Below, piece by piece: positions 35,871-44,898 of a stretch of 64,000 nt of DNA (positions are counted from its first letter, which is position 1; each line of letters begins with the position of its first letter). Under the pieces are notes generated by a model. That model saw only the letters and a program-made list of their open reading frames with translations, was not told the DNA's origin and ran no database searches. The position numbers were made by a program, and so were the translations under genes. Source of the DNA: an uncultured Bacteroidota bacterium (lineage in GTDB: Bacteria > Bacteroidota > Bacteroidia > Bacteroidales > P3); the NCBI GenBank assembly GCA_902791695.1, contig CADAWR010000006.1:1-64000 (forward strand). Direction: 5' to 3'.

Positions 35871-35956
35871 ATATTTTTGCAACTCCCTGATTGATAGTCT
35901 TTGTTTGTTTGACACTAATTGCCGTCAATGTCCGCGAATTGTCATAAATGATTTCT

Positions 35957-36060
35957 ACGCACCCGCTCCGGACTTCCTCCGGCTCCGCTCCGACAAAAAA
36001 CCGTTAAACAACCGGTGAACAGTCGGAGCGGGTACGGAGCGGGTACGGAGCGGGTGCGGA
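35957..36060. repeat. Long palindromic 11-mer repeat, copy 4 (shortened)
   Basis: Outer arms ACGCACCCGCTCCG and GGAGCGGGTGCG match, and the right side is an exact 11-bp tandem (GGAGCGGGTAC twice, GGAGCGGGTGC). The inner left arm with GTTGTTCACCG is missing, so the copy is internally deleted. No other feature is seen in 35871-36060. Confidence 0.85.
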
Positions 36061-36104
36061 GAAAAAAGAAAGCGGGGGTTAACATGCATTGACCCCCGCT
36101 TTCT
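36061..36104 (-). terminator. Rho-independent terminator of pepD
   Basis: 13-bp stem AGAAAGCGGGGGT / ACCCCCGCTTTCT, 12-base loop, followed on the minus strand by TTTTTTC, 15 bp after the pepD stop. Confidence 0.9.
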
Positions 36105-36118
36105 GGTGTTGGCGTTTA

Positions 36119-37582
36119 TTATTTCAGCTTCTTGAGGATTTCAAGCGTCTGGTTCCAGAACATCTCTACGGTCTTTATCTCGATGCGCTCGTCGGGGCTG
36201 TGCACGCCACGCAGCGTGGGGCCGTAGCTTATCATGTCCATGTTGGGGTATTTTTCGCCGATTAGGCCGCACTCCAGGCCGGCATGGATGGCGCGGACGA
36301 CGGGCTCGCGGCCGTACATCTTCTTGTAGACGTCGACACCGACTTTCAGCACACGGCTGTCGGGGTTGGGCGTCCAGCCGGGGTAGCCGTCGCTGTGTTT
36401 CACGCGGCAGCCCGCCAGGCGGAAGGTGCTCTCCAGCTTGGCTGCGGCGGCCATCTTGGCGCTCTCCACGCTGCTGCGCTGCGAGGTGGCGATGTGTATC
36501 ACACCATCTTTCATCTTGATGCTGGCCAGGTTGGTGCTTGTCTCAACGAAGTTCTCTATCTCGCGGCTCATGGCCAGCACGCCGTGGGCGCAGGCGTAGA
36601 GCAGGTTGACAAGGCGCTCCTGTGTCTCCTTGTCGATGAGCTTCTTGGGCATCTCGACGTCGCGGAGTTCGAACTCCATGTCGGGCTCCGTCGAGCGGAA
36701 CTCGAACACCATGGCCTTGCCCATCTTGGTGACCATGGTCTTGAAGGCGCGCACATTGTCGGCGGGCACTGTGACTATGGCCTCGGCCTCGCGGGCGATG
36801 GCGTTGCGCAGGTTGCCGCCGTCGATGGTGGCCAGGCGCATGGAGTGTTTGTAGGTGCCCTCCCAGAGGATGCGGTTGAGCAGCTTGTTGGCGTTGGCGC
36901 GGCCGCGGTTTATGTCGTCGCCGCTGTGGCCGCCGACAAGGCCGGAGACCTTGACGAGGAAGGCTTTGTGCCCCTTTGTGGCAGGCACGAGCTTATAGTC
37001 CATTTCGGCCGTGGTGTCGATGCCGCCGGCGCAGCCTATGCAGTATTCGCCCTCGTCCTCGTCGTCGAAGTTGAGCAGTATCTCGCTCTTGAGCCAGCTT
37101 TTGCTGAGGCCGTTGGCGCCGGTGAGGCCGGTCTCCTCGTCCACAGTGATGAGGGCTTCAAGTGCAGGGTGGGCTATCTTCTTGTCCTCGAGGATTGCGA
37201 GGATGGCGGCGACGCCAATGCCGTCGTCGGCGCCGAGGGTGGTGCCGTCGGCGGTGAGCCACTCACCGTCCAGCACAGGCTGGATGGAGTCTTTCATAAA
37301 GTCGAACTTCTTGCTGCTGTTCTTCTCGCAGACCATGTCCATGTGGGCCTGAAGGCAGACGCCGGCACTCTTCTCGTAGCCCTTGCTGGCGGGCTTGCGG
37401 ATGAGCACGTTGCCCAGCTTGTCGCTCTTGGTCTCGAGGCCGTGGTCTTTGCCCCATTTGACGAGGTAGGCCGAGATGCGCTCCTCGTGCTTAGACGGCC
37501 GTGGAATCTGCATAATCTCTCCAAACCAGTGCCACACGCGCTCCGGCTTGAGCCCTTTCATGATGTCTTTCTGCTGTTTCAT
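36119..37582 (-). CDS. pepD: Aminoacyl-histidine dipeptidase (Xaa-His dipeptidase, peptidase M20)
   Basis: 487 residues, typical of PepD. Di-zinc M20 site: His and Asp in QAHMDMV, GADDGIGVA, catalytic Glu-Glu in VDEETGLTG, and a late His in RGVHSPDERI. Cleaves Xaa-His and other dipeptides in the cytosol. Start ATG 37582 follows the -7 motif at 37615-37622; an upstream in-frame ATG would lie before the promoter. An ATG seven codons in (MKGLKP) is an alternative start. Monocistronic. Confidence 0.93.
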   Translation of the reverse strand: MKQQKDIMKGLKPERVWHWFGEIMQIPRPSKHEERISAYLVKWGKDHGLETKSDKLGNVLIRKPASKGYEKSAGVCLQAHMDMVCEKNSSKKFDFMKDSIQPVLDGEWLTADGTTLGADDGIGVAAILAILEDKKIAHPALEALITVDEETGLTGANGLSKSWLKSEILLNFDDEDEGEYCIGCAGGIDTTAEMDYKLVPATKGHKAFLVKVSGLVGGHSGDDINRGRANANKLLNRILWEGTYKHSMRLATIDGGNLRNAIAREAEAIVTVPADNVRAFKTMVTKMGKAMVFEFRSTEPDMEFELRDVEMPKKLIDKETQERLVNLLYACAHGVLAMSREIENFVETSTNLASIKMKDGVIHIATSQRSSVESAKMAAAAKLESTFRLAGCRVKHSDGYPGWTPNPDSRVLKVGVDVYKKMYGREPVVRAIHAGLECGLIGEKYPNMDMISYGPTLRGVHSPDERIEIKTVEMFWNQTLEILKKLK

Positions 37583-37614
37583 AGGTATGCTGTTTTTTAT
37601 TGTTTTCGATGGTG

Positions 37615-37622
37615 CAAAATTA
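37615..37622 (-). promoter_or_regulatory. -7 motif TAATTTTG for pepD
   Basis: Minus-strand TAATTTTG, 32 bases upstream of the chosen ATG. Confidence 0.7.
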
Positions 37623-37649
37623 CATATTTTCTGTGAACTGAGCAAACAT

Positions 37650-38504
37650 TTATTCCTCTATGTGGCTTTCTGGACCAAAGAGTCGTTTGGCGTAAGGTGA
37701 TAGGGGGACGTGCTTGGAGAGCCAGAATATGGGTAGCACGACGCTCTGGATGCCGCATGCATAGGGTGCTATCTCGTAGAGGTTGTAGACAACGGTGATG
37801 CTGTTGCGGGCACTGTCGACGATGAAGTTGCCGGGCATTGGCATGCGTGCCGCGTCACGGAACTCGTCGAAGAGGCATTCGCGCATCTCTTTATTCACGT
37901 CAAGGTCCTGTATGGCACGGGCCACAGCCTCGCACAGCAGGTTGGTGTCAGTGACCAGGTCGGCGAGATGGATGGCGTTGCCTGAGGCTTTGTCGATGGT
38001 CAGATAATCGACCGAATACATGCCATGGGCGGCGCCTACGACGAAGCTCTCGCTCTTGATGGTGAAGACGGCCAGCGTGCTGTCCTCCGTAACGATGCTC
38101 TCCAAGTGCATGAAGCCGTAATCTTCGTTCTCGTCGATTGCATCGATGGGCTTGCGCTTGCAGTCGAACTCGTCCTCATAGGAGAACGGCATGGCTAGCC
38201 ACCGTTGCGCCGCTTCGTCGAAGTTGGTGGCCGTGCTGTCCATGAAGCATAGCTGAAGCAGCTCCCGCTCGGCCTCGGCCGACATGGCACCCACGGCGGG
38301 CCACGCCAGCGTGTAGTCCGTCTTGGTGACGAAATCAATGCCCCATGGCTCTTTTTCTTTGTCGAACGTCACTTGGTAGCACTGCTCGCCGCTGAGTGTG
38401 CGGGTGGCGAAAGCCGTGCCCTCATGTGTATTTCCCGGTTTGTCGTGTTTGCAGCCAGCCAACGTCAAAACGAGGAGGCCAATGATGAGTGTCAGTCGTT
38501 TCAT
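37650..38504 (-). CDS. DUF3298 (RsiV-like) lipoprotein
   Basis: 284 residues. Lipobox LTLAGC (Cys18). The second half matches DUF3298/RsiV: FVVGAAHGMYSVDYLTIDKASGNAIHLADLV, followed by the DUF3298 strand pattern NSITVVYNLYEIAPYACGIQSVVLP. In RsiV this domain binds lysozyme; in Bacteroidota most members are lipoproteins of unknown role. The start overlaps the TfoX-like stop (ATGA), and carbonic anhydrase lies just upstream, so three small genes share a transcript. Confidence 0.85.
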   Translation of the reverse strand: MKRLTLIIGLLVLTLAGCKHDKPGNTHEGTAFATRTLSGEQCYQVTFDKEKEPWGIDFVTKTDYTLAWPAVGAMSAEAERELLQLCFMDSTATNFDEAAQRWLAMPFSYEDEFDCKRKPIDAIDENEDYGFMHLESIVTEDSTLAVFTIKSESFVVGAAHGMYSVDYLTIDKASGNAIHLADLVTDTNLLCEAVARAIQDLDVNKEMRECLFDEFRDAARMPMPGNFIVDSARNSITVVYNLYEIAPYACGIQSVVLPIFWLSKHVPLSPYAKRLFGPESHIEE

Positions 38505-38824
38505 TTCTTGTTGTTTTTAGGTTTAGGTTCTGGTAAATTGGCGCAGGTGGCTTTCACCAGCGCCGACAGGTATTCGTGGTCGTCGACGTCCTCGATGTAG
38601 AAATGGGGCTTTGCGCTAGGATAAGGGGGACGCATGTCCTCTATGCGGAGCATACTGCGGCCAGCTTCGGTGGGCTTCACGTAGAAGCCGTTGTCACACA
38701 CGAGGGCGAATGGCTTGCCGTTGCAGTAGATGCACCAGTCGCCGAACATCTTGCGCGCTTCAATTTTGCCTGCGCTTGTGCACTGGTCAACGATATATTG
38801 TACAAAGTCGGGATTGCTAGCCAT
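38501..38824 (-). CDS. TfoX N-terminal domain protein
   Basis: 107 residues, a TfoX_N domain alone. Signature: IEARKMFGDWCIYCNGKPFALVCDNGFYVKP and the PYPSAKPHFYIEDVDDHEYLSALVKATC tail. TfoX/Sxy regulates competence in gammaproteobacteria; single-domain members are widespread and mostly uncharacterised, so competence is not implied. Four bases separate its ATG from the carbonic anhydrase stop, and it overlaps the DUF3298 gene by 4 bp. Longer in-frame starts upstream are translations of the anhydrase gene in another phase. Confidence 0.88.
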   Translation of the reverse strand: MASNPDFVQYIVDQCTSAGKIEARKMFGDWCIYCNGKPFALVCDNGFYVKPTEAGRSMLRIEDMRPPYPSAKPHFYIEDVDDHEYLSALVKATCANLPEPKPKNNKK

Positions 38825-38828
38825 AATA

Positions 38829-39371
38829 CTATTGTATTTCTTCCAAGAGTCCTGTCTCGCTGTCGATGATGAAGCCGCGTACTTCAATATCCTTCGGTAC
38901 GAGGGGATGGGTGCGGATAGTCTCGACGGTGCGGCGCACGGATTCGGGTGTGTCTTTGAAGCCTTCGAGCCAGTGGTTGAGGTCGATCCCGCATTTGCGT
39001 ATGGTATCAAGTGTCTCTTCAGTCACACCGCGTGCAAGCATCTCGTCATGAAAATGGCCGTAACTCATGTGGCAAGCCCCACAGTGCGAGTGGGCGACTA
39101 CCATGACATGCTTCACACCGAGTTCGTAGATGGCCACAATGAGGGATCGCATTGCCGAGTCAAAGGCCGAGATGACCAGTCCGCCGGCGTTCTTGATGAT
39201 TTTGGCGTCGCCGTTGCGGAGGCCGAGAGCGGCTGGTAGTAGTTCGGTAAGGCGTGTGTCCATGCAAGACAACACAGCCAGTTTCTTGTCGGGGTATTTG
39301 TCGGTGCGATATTGTTCGTAGCCATTACTTGCCACGAACTCGCGGTTATACTGTACGATTTGGTCTATCAT
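38829..39371 (-). CDS. Beta-class carbonic anhydrase
   Basis: 180 residues, a short beta-CA. Zinc and catalytic residues are present: Cys36, Asp38 and Arg40 in SCMDTR, and His94-x-x-Cys97 in AHSHCGA. Interconverts CO2 and bicarbonate, supplying carboxylases. First gene of a three-gene run with TfoX-like and DUF3298. No -7 motif is clear upstream, where a hairpin separates it from purL. Confidence 0.92.
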   Translation of the reverse strand: MIDQIVQYNREFVASNGYEQYRTDKYPDKKLAVLSCMDTRLTELLPAALGLRNGDAKIIKNAGGLVISAFDSAMRSLIVAIYELGVKHVMVVAHSHCGACHMSYGHFHDEMLARGVTEETLDTIRKCGIDLNHWLEGFKDTPESVRRTVETIRTHPLVPKDIEVRGFIIDSETGLLEEIQ

Positions 39372-39390
39372 GATACAAATAGTATATAAT

Positions 39391-39422
39391 ACGGGGCATG
39401 GTATATTGTACCCATGCCCCGT
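39391..39422 (-). terminator. Hairpin downstream of purL, possible terminator
   Basis: 11-bp perfect stem ACGGGGCATGG with 10-base loop, 16 bp after the purL stop. No T-run follows on the minus strand, so it may be rho-assisted or an RNA-stabilising stem. Confidence 0.5.
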
Positions 39423-39437
39423 GAAGAGTCAGATATT

Positions 39438-42400
39438 CTATTTAAAGTACTCCACGCCGGACTCGAACAGCTGCTGGTCGAAGTTGCCGGGGATATTCAT
39501 GGCACTGCCTTTGCTCCAGCGCTCGCTGTGGCCCATCTTGCCGAGCACGCGGCCGTCGGGGCTGGTGATGCCCTCGATGGCCATGTAGGAGCCGTTCATG
39601 TTGTACTCCTCATCCATTGTTGGGGTACCGTTGAGGTCGCAGTATTGTGTGGCAACTTGGCCGTTATTGAACAGGCGGTCAAGCCACTCCTGCGGAGCTA
39701 CGAATCGGCCTTCGCCATGCGAGATGGGGATGGTGTAGACACCGCCCAGCTCGGCTTTGCGTAGCCACGGGCTGAGGTTGGAGGTTATGCGGGTGTAGGC
39801 CATCTTGCTCTGGTGGCGGCCGATGGTATTGAATGTCAGGGTGGGCGCATCCTCGGCCTGCGGGCGGATCTCGCCGTATGGAACAAGCCCGAGCTTCACC
39901 AAGGCCTGGAAGCCATTGCAGATGCCGAGCATCAAGCCGTCGCGTTTGTTGAGCATATCCATTACAGCATCGGCGATGCGCGGGTTGCGGAATACGCTGG
40001 TAATGAACTTGGCGCTGCCTTCGGGCTCGTCGCCGGCGCTGAAGCCACCGGGAATCATGATGATCTGGCTATTGTTGATGGCTTTCACATAGGCATCCAC
40101 GCTCTCACTAATCTGCAGGCCGTTCTGGTTGCGGAATACGATAATCTCGCTCTCGGCACCAGCACGGTTGAAAGCGCGTGCGCTGTCGTATTCGCAGTTG
40201 GTGCCGGGGAAGGCAGGAATGAAGACATGAGGTTTCGCAACCTTGTGCTTGCACTGGTATATGCTTGTGAAGCGCGTTGGGTCTATGGTCTTGATGGGGC
40301 TTATGGGCGATGTGCTTCTCGTTGGGAATACACCTTCAAGTGTTTTCTGCCAGGCGGCGAGTACTTCTTCAAGGTTAATCTTTTCGCCGTTGCATTCGAA
40401 GATGGGGTCGGCGGTAACTTCGCCAATCTCCTTGTAGCGGAAGGGAAGTCCATTGACGTTGGCTACCTCGGCGACAATCCAACCGTAGTGTTTGGTGATA
40501 AGGTCGTTGGTGATGGAGAGCCGCACACCCAGTTTATTGCCGAAGGCCATCTTGCTGACAGCTTCAATGATGCCGCCGAAGCCGAGCGCATAGGCGCTGC
40601 GCACCTGTCCGGCCTCGATGGCGCGACGCAGGGTGGCATACTGGTTCTGGGCGTCCTCATAGTCTGGCATGCCATATTCCTTTTCCTTCACGTCAAGCAG
40701 GACGAGGCGGCTTCCGGCTTGCTTCAACTCGGGGGTGATGGTGTGCTGCAGGTCGCTGATGCCAACAGCAAAGGAGCAAAGCGTCGGAGGCACGTCAATG
40801 TCGTTGAAGGTTCCGCTCATGGAGTCTTTGCCGCCGATGGCTGGCAACTTCAGACCCATTTGTGCATTGTAGGCACCTAGCAATGCGGCGAAAGGCTCGC
40901 CCCAACGGTAGGGGTCGTTTCCGAGTTTCTTGAAATATTCCTGGAATGTCAGTCGCACACGGCTGGCGTCGCCACCCGCGGCAGCAATCTTGGCCACCGA
41001 CGATAGCACAGCATACACGGCGCCGTGGAACGGACTCCACGATGTTTGGTAGGGGTCCATGCCGTAGCTCATGATGGTCACGGTGTCGCATTTCCCGTCC
41101 AAGAGCGGCAGTTTGCCAATCATGCTCTGTGTGGGCGTCAGCTGGTATTTGCCACCGAAGGGCATTACAACGCTTCCAGCACCGATACTGCTGTCGAACA
41201 TCTCGACCAAACCTTTCTGTGAGCAGACATTGAGGTCGGCTATGGTGTTAATCCAAAGGTCTTTGACGGACTGCTGTTGTGGAACAGTAGCAAACTTGGT
41301 CGGCATGGTGACCGATACGGTGGTCTCCTGATGGGCACCGTTGGTGTCGATGAAGCGGCGGCTAAGGTTGACAATTTCCTTGCCGCGCCAGCTGATGACC
41401 ATACGTGGCTCCTTTGTGACGGTGGCTACGACGGTAGCCTCGAGGTTCTCCTCGTCAGCATATTTTAGCATCAGGTCGACATCCTTGGGGTCGACCACGA
41501 CGGCCATTCGCTCCTGGCTTTCGCTTATTGCCAACTCGGTGCCGTCGAGACCAGCATATTTCTTGGGCACGCGGTCGAGGTTGATCTGCAGGCCGTCTGC
41601 TAACTCACCGATGGCTACGCTCACACCGCCAGCGCCGAAGTCATTGCACTTCTTTATGATACTGGAAACCTCCTCTCGGCGGAACAGGCGCTGTATTTTG
41701 CGCTCTGTGGGAGCGTTGCCTTTCTGTACCTCGGCACCGCAGGTGGTAAGACTCTTGGTGGTGTGGCTCTTGGAGGCACCCGTTGCACCGCCGATGCCGT
41801 CACGGCCGGTACGGCCGCCGAGCAGGATGATGACGTCTCCGGGGTCAGAAGTCAGTCGTTTCACAGCACGTCGTGGGGCGGCGGCTATGACTGCGCCAAT
41901 CTCCATGCGCTTGGCTACATAGTTGGGGTGGTATATCTCGTTCACCAAGCCAGTGGCTAGACCGATCTGGTTGCCGTAGGAACTGTAGCCGTGGGCTGCG
42001 GTGGTGACAATCTTGCGCTGTGGCAACTTGCCGGCGAGGGTCTCGTTGAGTGGCTTGGTCGGGTCGGCTGCACCGGTGACACGCATGGCCTGGTAGACGT
42101 AGGTGCGGCCCGACAGCGGGTCTCGGATACACCCGCCGAGGCAGGTGGCCGCGCCGCCGAAAGGCTCAATCTCCGTCGGGTGGTTGTGGGTCTCGTTCTT
42201 GAAGTTGATGAGCCATTCCTCCTTGTTACCGTCGATAACAACAGGCACGACAATTGAACAGGCGTTAATTTCATCGCTCGGCTCCTGGTCGTCGAGAATG
42301 CCGGCTTTCTTGAGGCGCTTGGCGGCAAGAGTACCGATATCCATCAGACAGACGAACTTGTCATTGCGGCCGGTGTATTGCTCTTTGTGATCGGCGAGAT

Positions 42401-43160
42401 ATTGTTTGAATGCACCTTCAAGCAGCGGGCGGTAGTATCCTTCGTCAAACTTCACATCCTTCAGCTCTGTGGCAAAAGTGGTGTGGCGGCAGTGGTCACT
42501 CCAGTATGTGTCGAGCACACGTATTTCAGTCATAGTAGGATTGCGCTTCTCCTCTTCGTGGAAGTAGCGCTGTATGTGTTTGAAGTCTGCGAAAGTCATC
42601 GCAAGGCCGAGACCATTGTATAGCTCCTTCAACTGCGGTTCAGCCATATCCTTGAATCCGTCGAAGGTAATGACATCGGCGGGCTCGTCGAAGCGGTCTT
42701 CAAGGGTTGAAGGTTTGGGTTCGTCAGTCACGCGGCTATCCACGGGGTTGACGCAGTGCTTCACCACGGCCTGGCGCTGTTCGTCGCTTAACTTGCCGCT
42801 AATGACGTATGTGGTGGCCGATTTGATGATGGGCTCCTCGGCATTGTTCAGCAGTTTCACACACTGCTCGGCGCTGTCGGCACGCTGGTCGAACTGACCG
42901 GGCAGGTATTCCACCGTGAAGCAGAATTCTCCAGCCTTGTGCGGAAACTCCTCGTCGTAGACGTTGTCCACGGGTGGCTCGCTGAACACGGTCTGTTTGG
43001 CCTGTGCAAAGGTGGCGTCGCTGACATTCTCAACGTCGTAGCGGATGAGAACGCGCACCTCCTCGGCATCGATGCCTAGGTATTCGCTCATTTCGTTCTT
43101 CAGCTCCTTGGCCTTCACGGCAAACGGGGCTTTCTTCTCAACAAAGATTCTTCTAACCAT
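39438..43160 (-). CDS. purL: Phosphoribosylformylglycinamidine synthase, large single-chain type
   Basis: 1240 residues, the single-chain form with PurS-like N-terminus, FGAM synthase core and C-terminal class I glutaminase. Fourth step of purine synthesis. Core: TYWSDHCRHTTF, NETHNHPTEIEPFGGAATCLGG, GGRTGRDGIGGATGASKSH. Glutaminase: FPGTNCEYDSARAF, nucleophile Cys in LGICNGFQAL, and ISHGEGRF. Cotranscribed with the upstream acyltransferase (16 bp gap). Confidence 0.97.
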   Translation of the reverse strand: MVRRIFVEKKAPFAVKAKELKNEMSEYLGIDAEEVRVLIRYDVENVSDATFAQAKQTVFSEPPVDNVYDEEFPHKAGEFCFTVEYLPGQFDQRADSAEQCVKLLNNAEEPIIKSATTYVISGKLSDEQRQAVVKHCVNPVDSRVTDEPKPSTLEDRFDEPADVITFDGFKDMAEPQLKELYNGLGLAMTFADFKHIQRYFHEEEKRNPTMTEIRVLDTYWSDHCRHTTFATELKDVKFDEGYYRPLLEGAFKQYLADHKEQYTGRNDKFVCLMDIGTLAAKRLKKAGILDDQEPSDEINACSIVVPVVIDGNKEEWLINFKNETHNHPTEIEPFGGAATCLGGCIRDPLSGRTYVYQAMRVTGAADPTKPLNETLAGKLPQRKIVTTAAHGYSSYGNQIGLATGLVNEIYHPNYVAKRMEIGAVIAAAPRRAVKRLTSDPGDVIILLGGRTGRDGIGGATGASKSHTTKSLTTCGAEVQKGNAPTERKIQRLFRREEVSSIIKKCNDFGAGGVSVAIGELADGLQINLDRVPKKYAGLDGTELAISESQERMAVVVDPKDVDLMLKYADEENLEATVVATVTKEPRMVISWRGKEIVNLSRRFIDTNGAHQETTVSVTMPTKFATVPQQQSVKDLWINTIADLNVCSQKGLVEMFDSSIGAGSVVMPFGGKYQLTPTQSMIGKLPLLDGKCDTVTIMSYGMDPYQTSWSPFHGAVYAVLSSVAKIAAAGGDASRVRLTFQEYFKKLGNDPYRWGEPFAALLGAYNAQMGLKLPAIGGKDSMSGTFNDIDVPPTLCSFAVGISDLQHTITPELKQAGSRLVLLDVKEKEYGMPDYEDAQNQYATLRRAIEAGQVRSAYALGFGGIIEAVSKMAFGNKLGVRLSITNDLITKHYGWIVAEVANVNGLPFRYKEIGEVTADPIFECNGEKINLEEVLAAWQKTLEGVFPTRSTSPISPIKTIDPTRFTSIYQCKHKVAKPHVFIPAFPGTNCEYDSARAFNRAGAESEIIVFRNQNGLQISESVDAYVKAINNSQIIMIPGGFSAGDEPEGSAKFITSVFRNPRIADAVMDMLNKRDGLMLGICNGFQALVKLGLVPYGEIRPQAEDAPTLTFNTIGRHQSKMAYTRITSNLSPWLRKAELGGVYTIPISHGEGRFVAPQEWLDRLFNNGQVATQYCDLNGTPTMDEEYNMNGSYMAIEGITSPDGRVLGKMGHSERWSKGSAMNIPGNFDQQLFESGVEYFK

Positions 43161-43176
43161 ATGATGATGTTTTATT

Positions 43177-43737
43177 TTATTCTACCTCTATGAAATGGTC
43201 TGGATATTTGGCCATCGATGCGTGAAAGCAGCGGCGAACCTTCATTAGGTCGGCTTCGTAGTCATCTGTCGGCCAGATTGCCTCTTCCAGCCATATCTCT
43301 TTCTTACCGAAGTCTATGCATGCCGGCACTATGGGCACCCCGGCCTGTTTGGCAATCTCCCAAAAACCGCGTTTCCAGCGCTTCACAGGCTTGCGTGTAG
43401 CTTCTGGCGTTATGGCTATGGTGAATGTCTCGCCCTTGGCGAACTCTCTAACAGCCAGATCTACCATACCGTTGTGGCGGTTGCCGCGGTCTATCGGTAT
43501 GCATCCGTTGCGCAGCATCGCATTCTTCACCGGCCAACGGAAAAACTCTTTCTTTATGAAGATATGCCCGTTGACGTTGAGCGACCACAGATATGCTGCA
43601 CCTATGGTGAAATCGGCTATCGCCGTGTGGGGCGCTACGACGAACACGCAACGCCGTATTTCAGGACGCGAACCTGCATCTGGCAGGTGAAACTTCCAGC
43701 CTAAAAGCCTTACTATTGCAATCCAAATACGTCTCAT
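43177..43737 (-). CDS. 1-acyl-sn-glycerol-3-phosphate acyltransferase-like protein
   Basis: 186 residues. PlsC-type acyltransferase with catalytic HTAIAD (HX4D) near residue 37, RNGCIPIDRGN (block II) and TPEATRKP (block III, Glu-Ala instead of the usual Glu-Gly). VPIVPACIDFG is block IV. Probably transfers an acyl group to lysophosphatidic acid or a related acceptor at the inner membrane. Start ATG 43737 lies nine bases after the -7 motif. It precedes purL by 16 bp. Confidence 0.85.
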   Translation of the reverse strand: MRRIWIAIVRLLGWKFHLPDAGSRPEIRRCVFVVAPHTAIADFTIGAAYLWSLNVNGHIFIKKEFFRWPVKNAMLRNGCIPIDRGNRHNGMVDLAVREFAKGETFTIAITPEATRKPVKRWKRGFWEIAKQAGVPIVPACIDFGKKEIWLEEAIWPTDDYEADLMKVRRCFHASMAKYPDHFIEVE

Positions 43738-43746
43738 TTCGGAATG

Positions 43747-43754
43747 CAAAGATA
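43747..43754 (-). promoter_or_regulatory. -7 motif TATCTTTG for the acyltransferase-purL operon
   Basis: Minus-strand TATCTTTG, nine bases before ATG 43737; very short leader. Confidence 0.7.
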
Positions 43755-43824
43755 CGAATATTATTATAAATAAAGCAAAATGATTTATCAACAAAGCAAT
43801 AACAAAACGTAAGATGTACGTATG

Positions 43825-44010
43825 TTATTGTTTGTGTGTGGGTTTCTTGCCGCAGGTACAGTTCGCGCAACGTCCTGTCTTCGGGTCGGCGTTGGCGCAG
43901 GGACGTTTGAATTCTTTCTCCTTGTGCAATAGCATCTTGAGGCCCAAAGCGGCCATCATTAAGGCGAGGACGCCAACTGCAATGGCGAGAACTATGAGTA
44001 TTGTCTTCAT
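43825..44010 (-). CDS. Small membrane protein with Cys-rich tail (NqrM-like topology)
   Basis: 61 residues. One transmembrane helix (residues 4-26), a short basic linker, then RPCANADPKTGRCANCTCGKK with four cysteines (C-x9-C-x2-C-x-C). Size, topology and tail resemble the Bacteroidota 'membrane or secreted protein' near rnf/nqr genes and the Na+-NQR iron-delivery factor NqrM. Neither nqr nor rnf is in the window, so metal handling is inference. Confidence 0.65.
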   Translation of the reverse strand: MKTILIVLAIAVGVLALMMAALGLKMLLHKEKEFKRPCANADPKTGRCANCTCGKKPTHKQ

Positions 44011-44084
44011 CTTCAGAATAAACGCCTATGGCAACAGAATATTGTGCTTGGTACCAAAAACATTTTGGCTAGCTCTGTCGCCTG

Positions 44085-44843
44085 TCATTCCGTGAGTCCC
44101 CCGTAGCTTTTGGCGGCGGCTTGGAGGGCTTCTTCTGTGGTATAACGCTCGTAGTATTGGCAGTGTGTGACCACGCGCTGGTGCGATGCGAAACCATCCT
44201 TCGCCCTTGTCAGTCCGAAGCCCAGCATCGGGTCGCCATAGCGTTCTCCCACAAGTGCAAGGGTCCCGTGGACGTTCTTGTAGGGCGACATTAGCGTCGA
44301 AGGCACGTTGACAAAGTCGTCGGCCTTGAGGGTCTCGACCTTGATTCTCAGTCGGAACAAGTCCTCGTCTTTGCGCCAATGGGTAACCTTCTGCTCCAGC
44401 ACATAGAGCAACAGGGTGTCCTTCTTGGCCGATGCCTTTGTGAGGTCGGTAAGCAGCGCAGGCTGTCCGTCGACATACCCCAGCTGGTAGCTGATGGGAG
44501 ACAACGGGCCGTCGCTGACCACCATATCGGGCAACAGCAAGGCGTTGCCCGAATGGTATTGCTGCTTCTTCAGATAAGGCACAGGCGAATACAGGTTGAC
44601 AGACATAAACCGGTTGTAGGGGGCATTCTCTCCCTCGAAAAAGATCATCCTTGTAGCCTTCAGCGCGCGCCAGAGGGCATTGTTGTGACTCTGTCGTTCG
44701 CGAATAAGCAGCTGCTTCCTCGACAGCCGTCGCGGTTGACGAATATGTTTGGGGCGGACAAAAGTCTTGTCCCCGCGTTTGTAGAATAGGAGCCCATCCA
44801 GTTGCCCCTCCAAATTCTCCAGTATACCTGTCGCTCGTGCCAT
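44085..44843 (-). CDS. Accessory protein of unknown function (DUF6266-like start)
   Basis: 252 residues, no signal peptide or membrane segment. The N-terminus (GILENLEGQLDGLLFYKRGDKTFVRPKHIRQP) has the 'GKxGxxVxYxRxGKxxVR' look of DUF6266 and related Bacteroidota accessory proteins, rich in Arg/Lys, followed by a beta-rich body. Function unknown. It stands alone beside the tRNA-Asn-associated segment, behind a leader full of 11-bp repeats; nearest upstream -7 motif at 45076-45083. An accessory or formerly mobile gene is likely. Confidence 0.6.
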   Translation of the reverse strand: MARATGILENLEGQLDGLLFYKRGDKTFVRPKHIRQPRRLSRKQLLIRERQSHNNALWRALKATRMIFFEGENAPYNRFMSVNLYSPVPYLKKQQYHSGNALLLPDMVVSDGPLSPISYQLGYVDGQPALLTDLTKASAKKDTLLLYVLEQKVTHWRKDEDLFRLRIKVETLKADDFVNVPSTLMSPYKNVHGTLALVGERYGDPMLGFGLTRAKDGFASHQRVVTHCQYYERYTTEEALQAAAKSYGGLTE

Positions 44844-44898
44844 TATAGTGCTACTTTTATGTGTTGTTCATCGTTCTGTCCCGCAAACCCCCAAGCGA

